A DNA stretch of 64,000 nt, from contig NC_056725.1 of assembly GCF_019279795.1 (NCBI RefSeq), positions 1,610,420,228 through 1,610,484,227 on the forward strand, given 5' to 3'. Below are positions 36,699 to 49,644 of this stretch, in pieces. The first letter of the stretch is position 1; each line of letters opens with the position of its first letter. The translations under genes and the position numbers were made by a program. The notes below the pieces were generated by a model that did not search any database, was not told the DNA's origin, and was given only the letters and a program-made list of their open reading frames with translations. Source of the DNA: Protopterus annectens. Its lineage: Eukaryota; Chordata; Ceratodontiformes; Protopteridae.

Positions 36699-37469
36699 TT
36701 GCACCTGCATTAATCTAACCACAGGTAGACATAAAAGTACAGTGCATACTATGTGAATCATGAAACCAGTAGTGATGTTTCTTTTCCACCTTTGTTAATT
36801 CATTTTTTGTTATTTGATGGGAAAAGTATTTAAATGTATTTGTGACATTAAATTAACTATTTTGAAGAATTCCCGCTATTCAAGGATGAAAGTGCTTGAC
36901 TATTATACTTTTGTTTTTATTGTGTTACATGTTGAAGTGAATTAAAGTGGTTTGGCATCGGTTGCTGTTTCAAGATTTTTTCTGAGTCATACACCACCGC
37001 ATGAGCTTTTGTTGTGTTCTTTTTCACCTTTGTTAATTTATTTCTGTGGCAATTACATTATACAGGCTACTGCTTCAGCATTTTCATGTGTAAAAATAAC
37101 TGTGTAATGAAAGTGAGTAATTTAGATAGCCAGAAAGGTTTGACAGCTCCATAAGATAAAGACAGGAAATCATTTCCTTTAATCTGCAGAACTCTAGATG
37201 ACAGAATTTAAAAATCATATTTTTGCTACTTTTTTTCCATTACTTGTTTATTTTTCCATATTTTGACACTAATTTCATTACTGAAAAGGAAGATGTGTGC
37301 TTGCAGAGAAATTAGTTTCAGAACAACAGAAACTTTTCTTGCTTCTAGTTAATAGAAGACACTTTCTGTTTGTGTGTGGGAGGGTTGTCTCTGAGGGTTT
37401 ATTCATCATTGTTTCAGTAGCACTGATATATAGGTAATAATATATTGTCAAATGAATGTATGGTCTAAT

Positions 37470-37765
37470 TCTATACACGTGGCATTCACAAATGCTTCAT
37501 CTACACATGAGACAATCACAAATGCTTCATCTACACATGGGATAATCACAAATGCTTCATCTACACATGGGACAAGCACAAATGCTTCATCTACACATGG
37601 GGCAGTCGTGAATGCTTCATCTACACATGGGGCAGTCACAAATGCTTCAGCTACAAATATAGTGTTCAGAAATGCTTCAGCTATACTTGGGGCATTCACA
37701 TATGCTTTAGCTATACATGGGGATTCACAAATGCTTTAGCTGCACATGTGGCATTCACAAATAAG
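37470..37765 (+). repeat. 30-bp minisatellite (right arm)
   Basis: About 10 units sharing CACAAATGCTTCATCTACAC, the reverse complement of the left-arm array. The open frames here encode Asn-Ala-Ser-Ser-Thr-His-type decapeptide repeats and are repeat artefacts. Confidence 0.94.
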
Positions 37766-37920
37766 TATTCAATTTCTGATACGTAGTTCATTGATTGCAA
37801 ATAATTTATAAATATTTAAAAGCTTTCCTTACAAGTAGCGCACTTAGTCTTAATGTACTTTTATCTTGGCTTTGAAATCGAAGGATACTCTATTACATTT
37901 CTACTATTATACATAATAAA

Positions 37921-37924
<4 letters not shown>

Positions 37925-37980
<56 letters not shown>
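37925..37980. repeat. (TA)n microsatellite
   Basis: About 28 TA units, expanded relative to the unexpanded TATATACAC at the homologous place in the left arm (~27655). Confidence 0.95.
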
Positions 37981-37986
<6 letters not shown>

Positions 37987-38304
37987 GGGAGTAAAGCAAC
38001 CCGTTTATCTTTGCCTTTTTCATTTAAAAACAGAATGCAAACAGCTTTACAGAATGCAACAGCTATGCCCAAGGATTTCTAACATATGGCTGTATTCACT
38101 TGAGTCATTAGTGTAATATAGGTCAGGTATAAGCCATTCTTTCTTTTAGTTATACTGTGAGTTTTCAGTTACAAGAATATTTACAGAGTAATTTAACATT
38201 TTCATGTAGTTTTAATCATAAACTTGTTTGCCCTCCTCGTGACCTTTTGCACTGGGTTGTGCTAATCACCCACGTTCATGGGATAAAAATGTTTTTGTAT
38301 TATG

Positions 38305-39128
38305 TTTTCATAAATCGCTAAACATGTTCATATCAAAGAGCTTATGCATAAATTTATTAATGTTTGTTTCACCCATCTAACCTTCATATAGAGTATTCAA
38401 ATCACATGGGGATTAAAGAGGCCAAGATGCTGAACACAATTATATCTGATTCTATAGCAAACAGCTAGAGAGATGGATTGTGCAGTTATATTGTACTAGG
38501 CTGTAACAACAAATGATTATAAACATTAGTTAACAGTAAATTTAGTATATGACAGCATATTCTACTACAATGTTATAAATATGTAACATACATTCATGTA
38601 GCAATAAAGGATCTTTCTATAATGTTCAAATATACATGTTTTAAATTAAATTTATTATCCCATCCCTTTGTTATTCATGACAATACTATCATGTGTTGGT
38701 CTCTGTATTTCTGCCCTTGGGATGCAACAAGGGAAATTTTGACATTACAAAGACATCAAAAAAATCTTTGCCATGCCCATCTTATACTAATATGACCTAT
38801 AAGTACAATACTCATATTTTGTCTTTAAAAATAAAACATTGACCAATTTTCAAACAATTTAGCATTTTTTGTTTAGCTGTACCATACTATGTCATTACAG
38901 TTCATAGCATCTTTATGAAAGAAAGTTTCATAGGGTCACTTCACTGAAACTTGTCTAGCCAATGTATCCTACTTGAGAAATCTCAAATCAAGTTCATGTC
39001 AGTGTTCCTTTGAACCGCTGGTGGCCTGAGTTTTTTGAATGGACTTGGGCCACTAGTAGGACCGGCTAGGAAAGATAGGATGAAGTGCCTGATGGCCAGG
39101 TCTGCAGTTCCAGGAGGATTGAAGAATA
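38305..39128. other. Unassigned DNA
   Basis: Single-copy-looking sequence outside the inverted duplication. No gene or repeat recognised. Confidence 0.4.
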
Positions 39129-39209
39129 CAGTAGACTCCCTTTTATCCAGTCTCACTGGGACCTGAACTTAGCCTTGATAAACGAATGGCTGGTTAATCC
39201 AAAGAAGCA

Positions 39210-39328
39210 TACAAAAATATCATTTAAAGGTTATAAAGCAGATTAAGAAATTATGCATATATACAATATGGGCATTTATATGCATAATTTCTTAATCTGC
39301 TTTATAACCTTTAAATGATATTTTTGTA
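39210..39328. repeat. Perfect 52-bp-arm palindrome at an L1 5' junction
   Basis: Left arm 39210-39261 and right arm 39277-39328 are exact reverse complements (52/52) around a 15-bp loop. The left arm is host (Tigger-like) sequence; the right arm leads directly into the L1 fragment. Confidence 0.95.
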
Positions 39329-39917
39329 GTTCTGGAGCTGTAAATGTATATACAAACTATGGAATTCCTTAAAACTACAACTGCAAAAGATGGGTTATCA
39401 AAAATCAACACTTTCTTGGGAATTTACTGTATTACATATCCCCCCAGATAATCTATCTAGATCCCAAATGACCATACTTATGAATATCTTTTTGTTAATG
39501 AAACTTTATATAGCTACAAATTGGTTGAATCCATCTCAAACTTCATGGGACAACTTCAAGATTTTAGTGGTAAAACACATATTAGCCCACAAATGACTAA
39601 TTAATGATCATACCAAACATATAAATAATCGGAAGATTTGGGAACAGATTTTCAACATTATATTGGCTTAATGTACGGAACCCAGGATAACCCTTGGATA
39701 TAAATACTATAAAGTCAAATTTTATCAGAAATCAAATTATTATAAGATACTATACCTATTGATAAGACTCTTCATATATTCTTTTTTGTTAAAAATGGAA
39801 GCATTCATGTATATAGTGTACATATGTTGTAGGATTGTTGTTAGACGTATTGTTTGGAAATTACCTGTGTATGAACAAGTTGAAAAATAATAAAGAATTA
39901 TTATTGAAAAAAAAAAA
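39329..39917 (+). mobile_element. L1-like LINE 3' fragment
   Basis: About 590 bp ending in AATTATTATTG and a poly-A run (39907-39917). The frame 39390-39596 encodes an L1-type ORF2 C-terminus (MKLYIATNWLNPSQTSWDNF, where L1 proteins have an IAxxWK...W pattern). The downstream flank AAGAAATGATGCATATAT repeats the upstream AAGAAATTATGCATATAT (39245-39262) with one mismatch: an 18-bp target-site duplication. Confidence 0.8.
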
Positions 39918-40126
39918 GAAATGATGCATATATGTTGTATTGATTACCAGTGCTCTTATTTGACTTTACTTTCTTGATGAAATAATATGTTGCCTTTGAG
40001 TGCAGTGCTCTGTAATTTTTCCTAGAATAGGCAATGAAAATTTGATTCATGGAAAGAAATCTTGACGTAAATATGGCTGGTTAAAAAGGAGTCTGGTTAA
40101 AGGGATGACGAAGAGGCAGTCTAGTG

Positions 40127-40861
<735 letters not shown>

Positions 40862-41014
40862 TTTTACTTGCTCACTTGCATGGGGTAACAGCCAATCACA
40901 AGGACATCAGCTAGACATCCATCAGGGCTTTTTTGTTATGTTCCACCTGGTTCCCTGTCCAACACATACATGTGGTATCCAAACGGAAGGACTGTAAAGT
41001 GCTCTTGATGCAAT

Positions 41015-41701
41015 TGCCTATGCATCTGCATGTGTCTCAACCAAACACCTTTTCCCTTGCATACACCATGCCTGCCTGACCCCAATCCCTAGAAGTAAGT
41101 CAACCATGAAGTTGTATTCAGGCAAGTGCCCTGTTCCAGGACACCTGCCTGAAATGTTTGAGCTGACAGAAGCTGCTCAGCCAACCACCCCAACACCGCC
41201 CAATCCTGGCTCCCCCAACATGCTTTAGTCATCCAGGTCAAAGGAATTACTCAATTCCCTTGTGCCACTCAGCCCAAGACATTTAATACATAAAAGTGAT
41301 GCTGGATTACTTAACTGTATATAAAGAAAATGTTTGGCCATCTCTCAGTACAGAACATTGGTAATCTCTTCTAATCAACACAGTTTTCTGTTCACAAAAC
41401 TGCCTTGGAAATATTGCTTCAATTAATATTCATTTGTTTTATTTAAATTTGGTGACCAGGTTAGTGTCACTAGTTCTGTGTCACATGGTAGCATTTATAC
41501 TGACTAGATGAAATGTGGAAAGACACCAGGGAATTCCTCCTCTCATCCCTTCCAGTTTATATTTTACATCAGGCAGGAGGAGGTAGAGAGGCAATGCAGA
41601 CAGATGTGTTGAAAAGCTATATGAAAATGTCTGCTGTCTGTGTTTGTAGGAGGGCAGTTCACAAGAGGACACACTTGCAGTACTTGAGTTGAAGTCATGC
41701 A
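41015..41701. repeat. ~685-bp direct repeat, copy D2
   Basis: Same orientation and almost the same length as 26649-27333. The edges differ: neither flank of D2 resembles the flanks of D1. Confidence 0.75.
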
Positions 41702-42837
41702 GCATATTACTGAAATCTGCAAAGTTTGTTTTGAAGGAGATGTGGAACTGACAGTGTTTAGTAATTTTTCAGAGTGGTTATCCATTAACAATTTACTGGA
41801 AATTGATACTACAGTGGAATTTCCCAATACTGTGTGCTGCAGAATACTGTAGAGTATAAAATGTCATTCAGTACTAGTGAAGAAATGACTCGTGTTCCTG
41901 CAATGTGTTGAGATGAGCAGTAATGGGGATAATTCATGTACCAGCACTGAGCCCTGAGGTACTGCTGAGGAGGAAGGAGGATGCTGCATGCCAAGTTGAA
42001 GACGTAGGGTCCGGGAACCATTTCATTAGTTAATATTTTTAGAAAAGAACCATGATTATTTTCATTTTCAGTACAGTATCCTAGCCTCAGCAGCTGACTT
42101 GCTGCTGAGAGATTTCTTTCTAGCATAAAAAATACTGTAATGATAATTAATAACAATAAGGACATTATCTGCAATAGATGTCATTTGGTTAAAGTCATTG
42201 AAAGGTTTGAATATTAATGTAGATGACATTAGACATTTTACATATTGGTAAGGAACAATTCACAAATGTTTTCAAACCTGTTAAATATGTTATTTATTTT
42301 TTGGAGAAGTATAAACATTAAAGGTTCACAACTTTGTGGTACTAAGTAAAGTTTTCTGAATATAATTTTTCCATAAAGAAATGTATCCAGATATTTTAAG
42401 ACCACAGATATTTTTAAATCATACATTAGAAATACCATGGAAATGAAATAGTGAAGTGAAAACTTAAGAGATGCAAATGGTATGAAGAATGGTAGTGGAA
42501 CATTTTTTTCTGAATTGCATATAGCTAAATATCAACACTTTCAGCTGAACAATGTTAGTAAAGTTAAAAGCTACATTACTGTCTCACAGTATAGACTGCA
42601 GCCATTGAATTGATATTTGTGCCAGCATTATGGGCACATAGCAAAGCACTGTCCAAACAGACTATGACCTATTTGTCTGCAAGAGAAGAGGATGAGATGG
42701 CAATGTAAACTGGTCTACAATGCATGCAAACAATAGCATCATATTAGAAACAAGAACAACATAATAATTTGTTCACTGATAAGAAGATGTGATGCAGTGT
42801 GAAAAAGTTTTGCAAGTTCTGCATGAGCATATAAAAG
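41702..42837. other. Unassigned DNA
   Basis: Open frames up to 121 codons on the minus strand, of low similarity to anything I know. Confidence 0.4.
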
Positions 42838-42992
42838 AGGGAGAGGCGGTGGGTTTGGCATAATGTTTAAGGTTTGCACCTCATAAGCACAAGGTACAGG
42901 GTTTGATCATGAAGTCAAGTTATTGGTTAGGCTTAAAATGCCCCTTCAGGACAGTTAGCCTAATGTTCAGCTATGAAGCTATGAACCTATGA
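42838..42992 (+). mobile_element. tRNA-derived SINE with CR1-like tail (second copy)
   Basis: A box-like TTTGGCATAATGTTTAAGG and B box-like CAGGGTTTGATCATG, then GGTTAGGCTTAAAATGCCCC and CTATGAAGCTATGAACC octamers. Same layout as the SINE at 12100-12240, but more diverged. Confidence 0.8.
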
Positions 42993-43339
42993 ATAAATGG
43001 GGATTGGCAATGTTCTACAATACCATGTAGAAGGGGTATGAGTGTGTCTTCTGCTCACCAAGAAGTAAAAGCAGTAGCCTTCCTAGTGTGATGAATACAA
43101 GCACGCACATGTAATGAGGAGGCATAGTGACCCACATGCCGATGTAAGATACGTGTCTGATGCCCAATAGAAAGGAATGAAAAAATGGCCTCCTGAAAAT
43201 ACTCATTTCAATTCTTCAAATTCCTAAGTCCCTTTAGATTTCAACAACATTATTTGCAGCAGCAACTACAACAGCAGTTACCATGTTGGTTTGAGAGGTT
43301 AAAGCAGAGGTACAGCAACAATCAAGATTTATCCAACCA

Positions 43340-43678
43340 ATGGGATCAGAGACTGAATGCCTAGGTCTATCAAGGGGGCCAATTCAATCAATGAAACAGA
43401 GGCTACAAGAATCAGATGTGGACAGAATAGAGAATCAGGAGGTGATTGAAACAAGTTACGGTGTAAATACATATTACACATTGGTGAAGAATTCAAAAGG
43501 TAACTTTAATGTTTACAATTATTCTAATTTTCCTATCAATACTTTTTTTGTGGATTTTGGTGCTTGTGGTCTCACTTTTGTTCCAACAAGACGTGCTAAT
43601 GTTGCATGTACGATCATGGATTTAAAGTTGCATATTACAAAATTAAAATTTATAGTTGTTAAAGTTATAAATATATAA
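43340..43678 (+). pseudogene. PLE N-terminal domain
   Basis: A 112-codon open frame. Its second half, FNVYNYSNFPINTFFVDFG, then CGLTFVPTRRANV, has the PLE start pattern (a VxNLSxxxL-like segment, then GLxFVPT). It ends where the unclassified insert starts. Confidence 0.65.
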
Positions 43679-43679
43679 C

Positions 43680-44270
43680 ATTAAGAATTTACCTTATATG
43701 CCTTCAGTCAGGAGCAACACTTCAGGATGTCCAAACAGAAAATCATTTATTTACAGTGCTGGGAGACAATCTTCATAGCAGTTGGTAAATCAGTCACACT
43801 TTACATAGAAAAACTGCATTTTTATACAGTTTCCTTATCAAACTTTTCATGCAGCTTTCTTACATTACAATGACTAATAGAAATCTTTGCAAATGTCCTC
43901 AACCCTTGTGATTTTTGCCTCAGACTTCACGTGAACACCTTCAAATACATCACCTACCTCCTTTCATGGGTCTTGTTTTCTGACCTTCGATGTTTCAAAT
44001 CTTCCCTAGCAACAATGCACTCCTAGCCTGGAGGAGTCAGGCTAACATATTCCTTTTATAATAGCTAACATGCCTCAACTTCAAACACTTACTTTTTCCT
44101 TGTTACATACTAAAAAACTTCAGTTGAGACACAGCAATAACTCTAGCTTATGAAGCTGTATTTTTCCCAGCCCTGCATACAAATTATATTTGCTTTTTAA
44201 CAATCATATTATAGCATCATTAATGAAACTGAAATTAATTTACATTTTAATAAGCTGATCTTGTCCCATA
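43680..44270. other. Unclassified insert within the PLE
   Basis: About 590 bp with no coding signal, interrupting the PLE N-terminal region. Possible LTR or non-autonomous element; no diagnostic ends seen. Confidence 0.35.
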
Positions 44271-44372
44271 CCAAAGTTTTATTTTGTAATGAACCTGGTG
44301 AAGTTTTACATTTTGTTAGAGTGCCCAGTAGTTTTAATCCACATGTACACCCTATTTTGACTTGTTAAAAAA

Positions 44373-44600
44373 TTGGTTAAGGATTTACAAGTGAGAGTGG
44401 TGGATGAGCACCTGAATTTTGCTGAACTCAAGTGGCAGATTGTATTGAATGCAACTCAACATCCAGGGCTCAATGACAGTTTGTCCATCCTCCCCGTTTT
44501 GAAATTGAGACGTTTAGAGTATAAATTAATTTTATTGGAGGGAAAAACATGTGATTTTTTTAAATTGCATTTAAGTATTTTAATTAGTGTAACAGTTTGA
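44373..44600 (+). pseudogene. PLE C-terminal tail
   Basis: FAELKWQIVLNATQHPGLND followed by SLSILPVLKL matches the PLE C-terminus at 3680-3760 (ELQWQLRLAAM, then GLNDSISS). It marks the end of the first tandem copy. Confidence 0.72.
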
Positions 44601-44659
44601 GTTCTGAGGAAGTTCCTTTTGGAAAGAAAGTGCTAAACTCAGTGTTAACATGTGTTTTA

Positions 44660-47050
44660 TGAATAAATTGCATCCAAAGTAATTTAGTGTTCCTTGTGGA
44701 TTGGTGTTCCATTGCTGCCACCTTGGCTTGTGATTTCTTCTTCAGTGTGTTGTTTGTGAGGTTCTTATTTTGTAATGAACCTGATGGTGAAGTTTTACAT
44801 TTTGTTAGAGTGCCCAGCACTTTTAATCCACATGTACACCCTATTTTGACTTGTTATAAAAAGTTGTGTGAAACAGACATTCAAAATTTAAGAAGTAAGA
44901 AATTGGATATAAAAAGTAACCTCTGTACCAAAAAGAAACATTTGTTAACTAATTTCGGTAAACATAATCAGAGGATTATGAAACCAGATAATGGGGGGGG
45001 GGGTAATTATTATGAATTACAATCAATATGTTACAAGAATGTGTGAATTATTATCTGACGAAACATATAAAAGTTCTTAATTGAATGAGCTGAATACAGT
45101 ATATAGGATGATAAGAGGTGTCCTAAATGATATGTTTAATAAGGGTAAAATACATTTAGATGAATTACTGTTTTTGCAAGACTTGTATCCTATTGCACCA
45201 ACTATTTTCGGTTGGGGTCCCAAAAATTCATAACAATTTGGATAAATCTAGTGAATGCTAGAGGCTCTTTAACTTACCCCCTGGCTATTTTCTTGGATAA
45301 GAAGTTAAAATCTTTAGTACTGGCTGGCAGTCAGATGACTTGGCTTACAAATATAACATTATATTTGTTACCATAGATATAAAGTATAAATCTTCATGAT
45401 ATTGGTGTTTTGTGGTTTAACAAATATTTATTTGTTAAATGAATTCCACAGCCGTTGATTAACACCTATGAGGTACATTTGGAATTGATTTTGAAGAACA
45501 ATTTTCTATTGTTTGGACCTAAGCACTTCTTACAAAAAACAGGGGTGGCTATGGGTTCACCATGTGGTGAGCTCATAGCAAATACAGTAATGGTGCAGTG
45601 GGAGAAAAAAGTCTGAGTTTAATTCTGTTTATATGGAAAAATGTAGTATATACACACGTCCTTGATGATATATTTATTGCATGGGAGGGTAGTATGGATT
45701 TATTGTATTAATTTTTTGATTATATTAATCATACAAATATATTTTTTAAATTGACCCACCATGTTAATAGTAGTCAGATTGTTTATCTAAATATTTTGTT
45801 GGAAAAAGCCTACTTTTTCAAATTCATATCTTCATTATAAAAGCAGTCACCCATTTCACCAAAATTGTAAAGGGTCGATTTGTTAGAGCAGCCCGGATGG
45901 TGCCATCATTTGAAGATTTTTTGGATGAGTGTGACTTAATTAAGGATATTTTTTTGGCAAGAGAATATCTAATTAAAATGATTAGTGAAATTATGATAGA
46001 AGTAATTAATAAAAGGGAGAGTGATTTTTATATTCTTATTTTAGGTATGAAAAATATAAGTATTAATCATCAGAGGGAGTTAAGTTTCATAGTTAATCAC
46101 AAACATTCTGAAATGAATGAGTTTAATGTATCCCATTCTCATTTTGGGAAAGTTTCCTTTGTTAATTCTTTTAGTGCAAATAGTGCAGCAGTAAATAATA
46201 TTTTAAAGAAGAATCGGGTGATTTTAAAGGAAGATAGACAGATTGCATAGAGGATGGGTTATAGACCCAAAATTGTTTATAAAAAAGGTTGTAACCTCAA
46301 GTTTATTTTAGAAAATATAAGTAGGTTTTATAAAGATGGGAGTAATATTAATTTTAGGAAGGCAAAATGTGGGCAATGTTCAGTGTGTAAATTTGTACTG
46401 GAGTGACATGATTTTTTCACTAATAATCTAAAGTTTTATGTGCAGGGGAAATTTGATTGTCAAACAATAGGGGTGGTTTATACAGCTCTTTGTGGGGTCT
46501 GTCAGGCATTTTATACAGAAAAAAGCAGCAACAATTTAAGGATAGGGTATTAGAACACATAAATGACATTAAGAAGAAGCACACATCAAATATATTAACA
46601 TGTCATTTGTTAGAATATTTAGATAATACTTTTAAATTTATTATAATAGAAAAACTGATGGTGGATGAAAGAGGAAGCCCATGGCTAGTGAAACTAGAGA
46701 AAAAGGAAATATACTGGCAATTGTTTTTAAATTATGGTGTCTGTCTGGGCCTGAATGATCAGATATCTCTAAATCTCCCCTTGAAGTTAAAGTCATAAAG
46801 TAGGAAATAATGTGTATTTAATATGTATTTAAATTACATTTATTAAGGTTGTATTTCTTAGAGTTTGTATGCTAGTATTATGGGTCCTTTTTAGTTCTTT
46901 ATTACTTTATGAATGAAATGGCAGTAGTGACATTTAATTGGTAATAGGAGACTTGGCTGTGATGTGTACATTCATTGTTTTTAAATAAGGAAATGGTTTT
47001 AGAACATTTTTTTCTGATGGAGTTTTATTTAAAATAATGATGAAAGCACT
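44660..47050 (+). mobile_element. Penelope-like element, second tandem copy
   Basis: It runs from a 5' leader through the N-terminal domain, RT and GIY-YIG domain to an AT-rich 3' UTR. Coding blocks are at 44690-45046, 45070-46250 and 46260-46798. It directly follows the 3' UTR of the deleted copy, giving the head-to-tail arrangement often seen in PLEs. Confidence 0.8.
44687..46798 (+). pseudogene. PLE polyprotein: N-domain, RT, GIY-YIG
   Basis: N-domain: EVLHFVRVPSTFNPHVHP, then RIMKPDNGGGGNYYEL (normally KPADKGG before the RT). RT: LLFLQDLYPIAPTIFGW, LILKNNFLLFGPKHFLQKTG, VAMGSPCGELIANTV, VLDDIFIAWEGSMDLLY (the catalytic DD kept) and a thumb region at 45897-46250. Endonuclease: CGVCQAFYTEK, then after a frameshift FKDRVLEHINDIKKKHTSN (46457-46798). 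At least five frame breaks, including a G-run at 44993-45003. Would prime and copy its RNA if intact; clearly a pseudogene. Confidence 0.8.
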
Positions 47051-47720
47051 AAATTAAAGTTTTCTAAGAAAGTATTTTGTGTTACAGTTAATGTGATAAG
47101 CTGAGATGAGAAGTTTATTAATTATTTATTTGTCAGCCTGAGATTATACTTTGTACTGCAACCATACAGCTTGGTTTTTGGTGTAAAAAATGGCTTCCTT
47201 GACAGGATGCTAATAAGGATACAAGTTGGCACTATGGCTGCCTAGATGAAAGTACCTCTGGATTTGGGGGGAAGTTGATGGTGTGCCAGCATGAAGGGGA
47301 AAAACATACAAAACAAAAACTGAAAGAAAGGGATGAAACAGCTTGGAATAAAGATTAATTGAAAAAAGAGAGGTCTTATTGAAGGTGGGCCACAATATAT
47401 TGGATTAAGGTGAATGCTGATGTAGTGTACTTTTGAGTTACTCAGATGCAAAATCAGACTGAAAAACTCAAATTAAAGAACATGTAAGGAGGACAATAAT
47501 TCTATAATTGTGGGGAAGACTTCTGTTCAGGGGTAGTATGTTATGTTTCAAAATGTATTACAATGATAGAATGGGATATCTACAAAGATGGCAGCACTAT
47601 ATGCATCTTTGCAGGGATAAAAAGAAAAGCAGTGTATAAAATAAAACAGTTTAAAAATAAGGAAGCAAAGTGCACATATAGAGGATTTGGAATATTTATT
47701 AAAAAAAATGTGCTGAAAAA
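47051..47720. other. Unassigned DNA
   Basis: No coding or known repeat signal. AT-rich. Confidence 0.4.
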
Positions 47721-47721
47721 A

Positions 47722-48107
47722 ATGGTTTACCTTTAGAAACGCAATTCACAGTGGTACGAATGCTCATGACTCGGAACCACAAAAGTGAAAACGGCAATAG
47801 TCCTTAATGTTCAAAAAACAGCAAATCGAAAAGCAGATTCGCCATTTTTCAAACATTAAGGTCAAACAAAAAAAAAAAATTCTAACTCCGAGATTGCACT
47901 ACAGTGGGGAAAGGGACCATTTTCCGAACCCCACTATAGTGCAATCCGCCCCACAATGTCGAATGTGCAATGAGCGAATGTCACTGTGCATTCACTCATT
48001 GCACATTTGAATGTTTTTTCATTCGGCGTTTGCAAACTTTGCAAACAGCCTTTCGAACAATTGCTGTTCGCCTGAGTGTGAATCGCCTTTCTAAAGGTAA
48101 ACGGAAA
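47722..48107 (+). mobile_element. Hairpin element outside a TA array (copy H8)
   Basis: About 385 bp. Left end GGTTTACCTTTAGAAACGCA; complement of right end CGTTTACCTTTAGAAAGGCG, ~26 of 29 bp matching. Core ACTCCGAGATTGCACTACAG with GTGGGGAAAGGG opposite CCCCACTATAGTGCAATC. Stems: CCTTAATGTT pairs with AACATTAAGG on the left; AATGTGCAATGAG pairs with CTCATTGCACATT on the right. The flanks are A-rich (AAAAAAATGG; GGAAAAAATT) rather than TA repeats. Confidence 0.78.
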
Positions 48108-48429
48108 AAATTCACATTTGCAGTTCAAGATCTCTTACCTGGATAATTAAAGATTATAAAATACAAATACTGTCAGCAGAGCTTTCATAAGAAACATAAA
48201 GCCATATTTCTTCCAGTACATCAGTATAGTATTAAAACATCTCAAAGTGTTTACAGAAATACACAGAGAAAACTCATCATAAATATAATAGTACCTTACT
48301 ATGAGGTGATTTGAACAAAGCATATGATTCATTTTTCTGGCTATTTTAAATAATGAATTAAAAGCAATGCAAGTGGATGATGCCTTAATTAAGTGGATTT
48401 AAAGCAATTATGAAAACTTTTCAATTAAT

Positions 48430-49160
48430 GATAGTTCGTCCCGGTCCACTTCAATATACACGTCACACCGAATGACATTTGATGACCTTTATTAAACATC
48501 TATACCATAGCTTTGATCAACAAAATTATTAATTACAACTAAACACAATATAGTTGGTTCTAAACACAGCATAAACATTCTTGTAATGTTAATCAGGGCA
48601 GCATACCTACTCACCCTGTCCCAGCAAGCAGCGTCCATACCTTTGCTCACTTAATTTACTTATGAAGTAGCGTTCAAACTCACTTCATATCCCATTTACC
48701 CAGTAAGCAGCGTCCATACCTGCACTCGCTTACTTTACTTATGAAGCAGCATCCCATCTCACTTCATACACCATTCATTGAATTACCTTCCACCAAATCC
48801 ACAGCATCCTTACCTCAGCTTGCTTATCGCAAACTTCCTCCAGCTGCTAATTTTCCTTTCCCCAAATCCTTGAAATGAACCCAGACACCAGAGGGGGAAC
48901 AGAAGAGGGCAAGCCTGTCCCTCTTCTCTGCCTACCCCAACTGATAAAATAATCCCAATCCCCACCAACCCAACAAAAAAGGGAAGGTAGGTGAGTAGCA
49001 AGTTCACGCCAAAATGTGACTATTTACCCAGCTATACTTGTCTAGACCCTTTAAGCCCCTCCCCACCCTTATCTCATTTCCTCCCAATCATCCCTCCCTC
49101 CATTTAACACTTTCACCTCCCCAACCCAACTAACTCCCACTAATATATAACTCCAACCCC
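48430..49160 (-). repeat. LTR-like dispersed repeat, minus copy
   Basis: Reverse complement of 55850-56470. Shared blocks: GGTCCACTTCAATA, GAATGACATTTGATGAC, CCAGAGGGGGAACAGAAGA, GGCAAGCCTG. On the minus strand it reads G-rich leader, then AATAAAGGTCATC about 45 bp before its end, like the R/U5 region of an LTR. It has an internal ~77-bp duplication at ~48610-48770 (CAGTAAGCAGCGTCCATACC appears twice). No coding. Confidence 0.6.
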
Positions 49161-49640
49161 CCTTGAAGATGCCCCAGGGCAATTTGGTTTGTTGCCAAAC
49201 CTCATTTATAAAAAGAACATCAAGCATTGAGATGGATTAATCAAGGTCACTCTCTAAGTATGTTTTTGTTATATTTATAAAAGAGAATAGTGGCATTTTT
49301 AAACATTAGGTAAGAATTTAGGGTGTCGGCATGGAACTGATGCATCCTAAACATTTACCCTGCTCACAGGATTTTGTATTAGTGATTGTGGTTGAAAGAG
49401 GAATATGCAGAATGATACATGCAGTTAAAGATGTAGCAGAAAATTTTCCACAGGTGTTAAACGAATGTAAAAGAATAGTTTAAAGGATACACACAGCTAC
49501 AGGTAATATCATTACAGATAAACAAAAATTTGAACTGTTAGACATACATATTGTTTTTTACATGGGGTCATGGATCAGTGACAACATGGAAACATTGTCT
49601 GGTGATCATAGAAAATAGCATAGTAGTACAAAATGCCTAA
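49161..49640. other. Unassigned DNA
   Basis: No recognised gene or repeat. Confidence 0.4.
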
Positions 49641-49644
49641 TTGT

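Larger units (their letters stand above)
39129..40126 (+). mobile_element. Tigger/pogo-like DNA element, split by an L1 fragment
   Basis: Flanked by TA on both sides. Left end CAGTAGACTCCCTTTTATCC, right end complement CACTAGACTGCCTCTTCG, so the outermost 9 bp match 8/9. GCTGGTTAATCC near the left and GGCTGGTTAAAAAGG near the right continue the relation. The TA target duplication and CAG-type ends are typical of pogo/Tigger elements. No transposase is left, and about 700 bp inside is a later L1 insertion with its palindrome. Confidence 0.65.
43250..44645 (+). mobile_element. Penelope-like element, internally deleted copy
   Basis: N-terminal PLE sequence at 43340-43670, an unclassified insert at ~43680-44270, another N-terminal segment at 44275-44366 and then, without RT, the C-terminal end (44373-44570) and 3' UTR (44580-44645, TTCTGAGGAAGTTCC). 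44275-44360 repeats at 44762-44858, where the next copy has the same N-terminal segment followed by a long RT. So two PLE copies lie head to tail, the first deleted from its N-terminus to its C-terminus. Confidence 0.75.
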
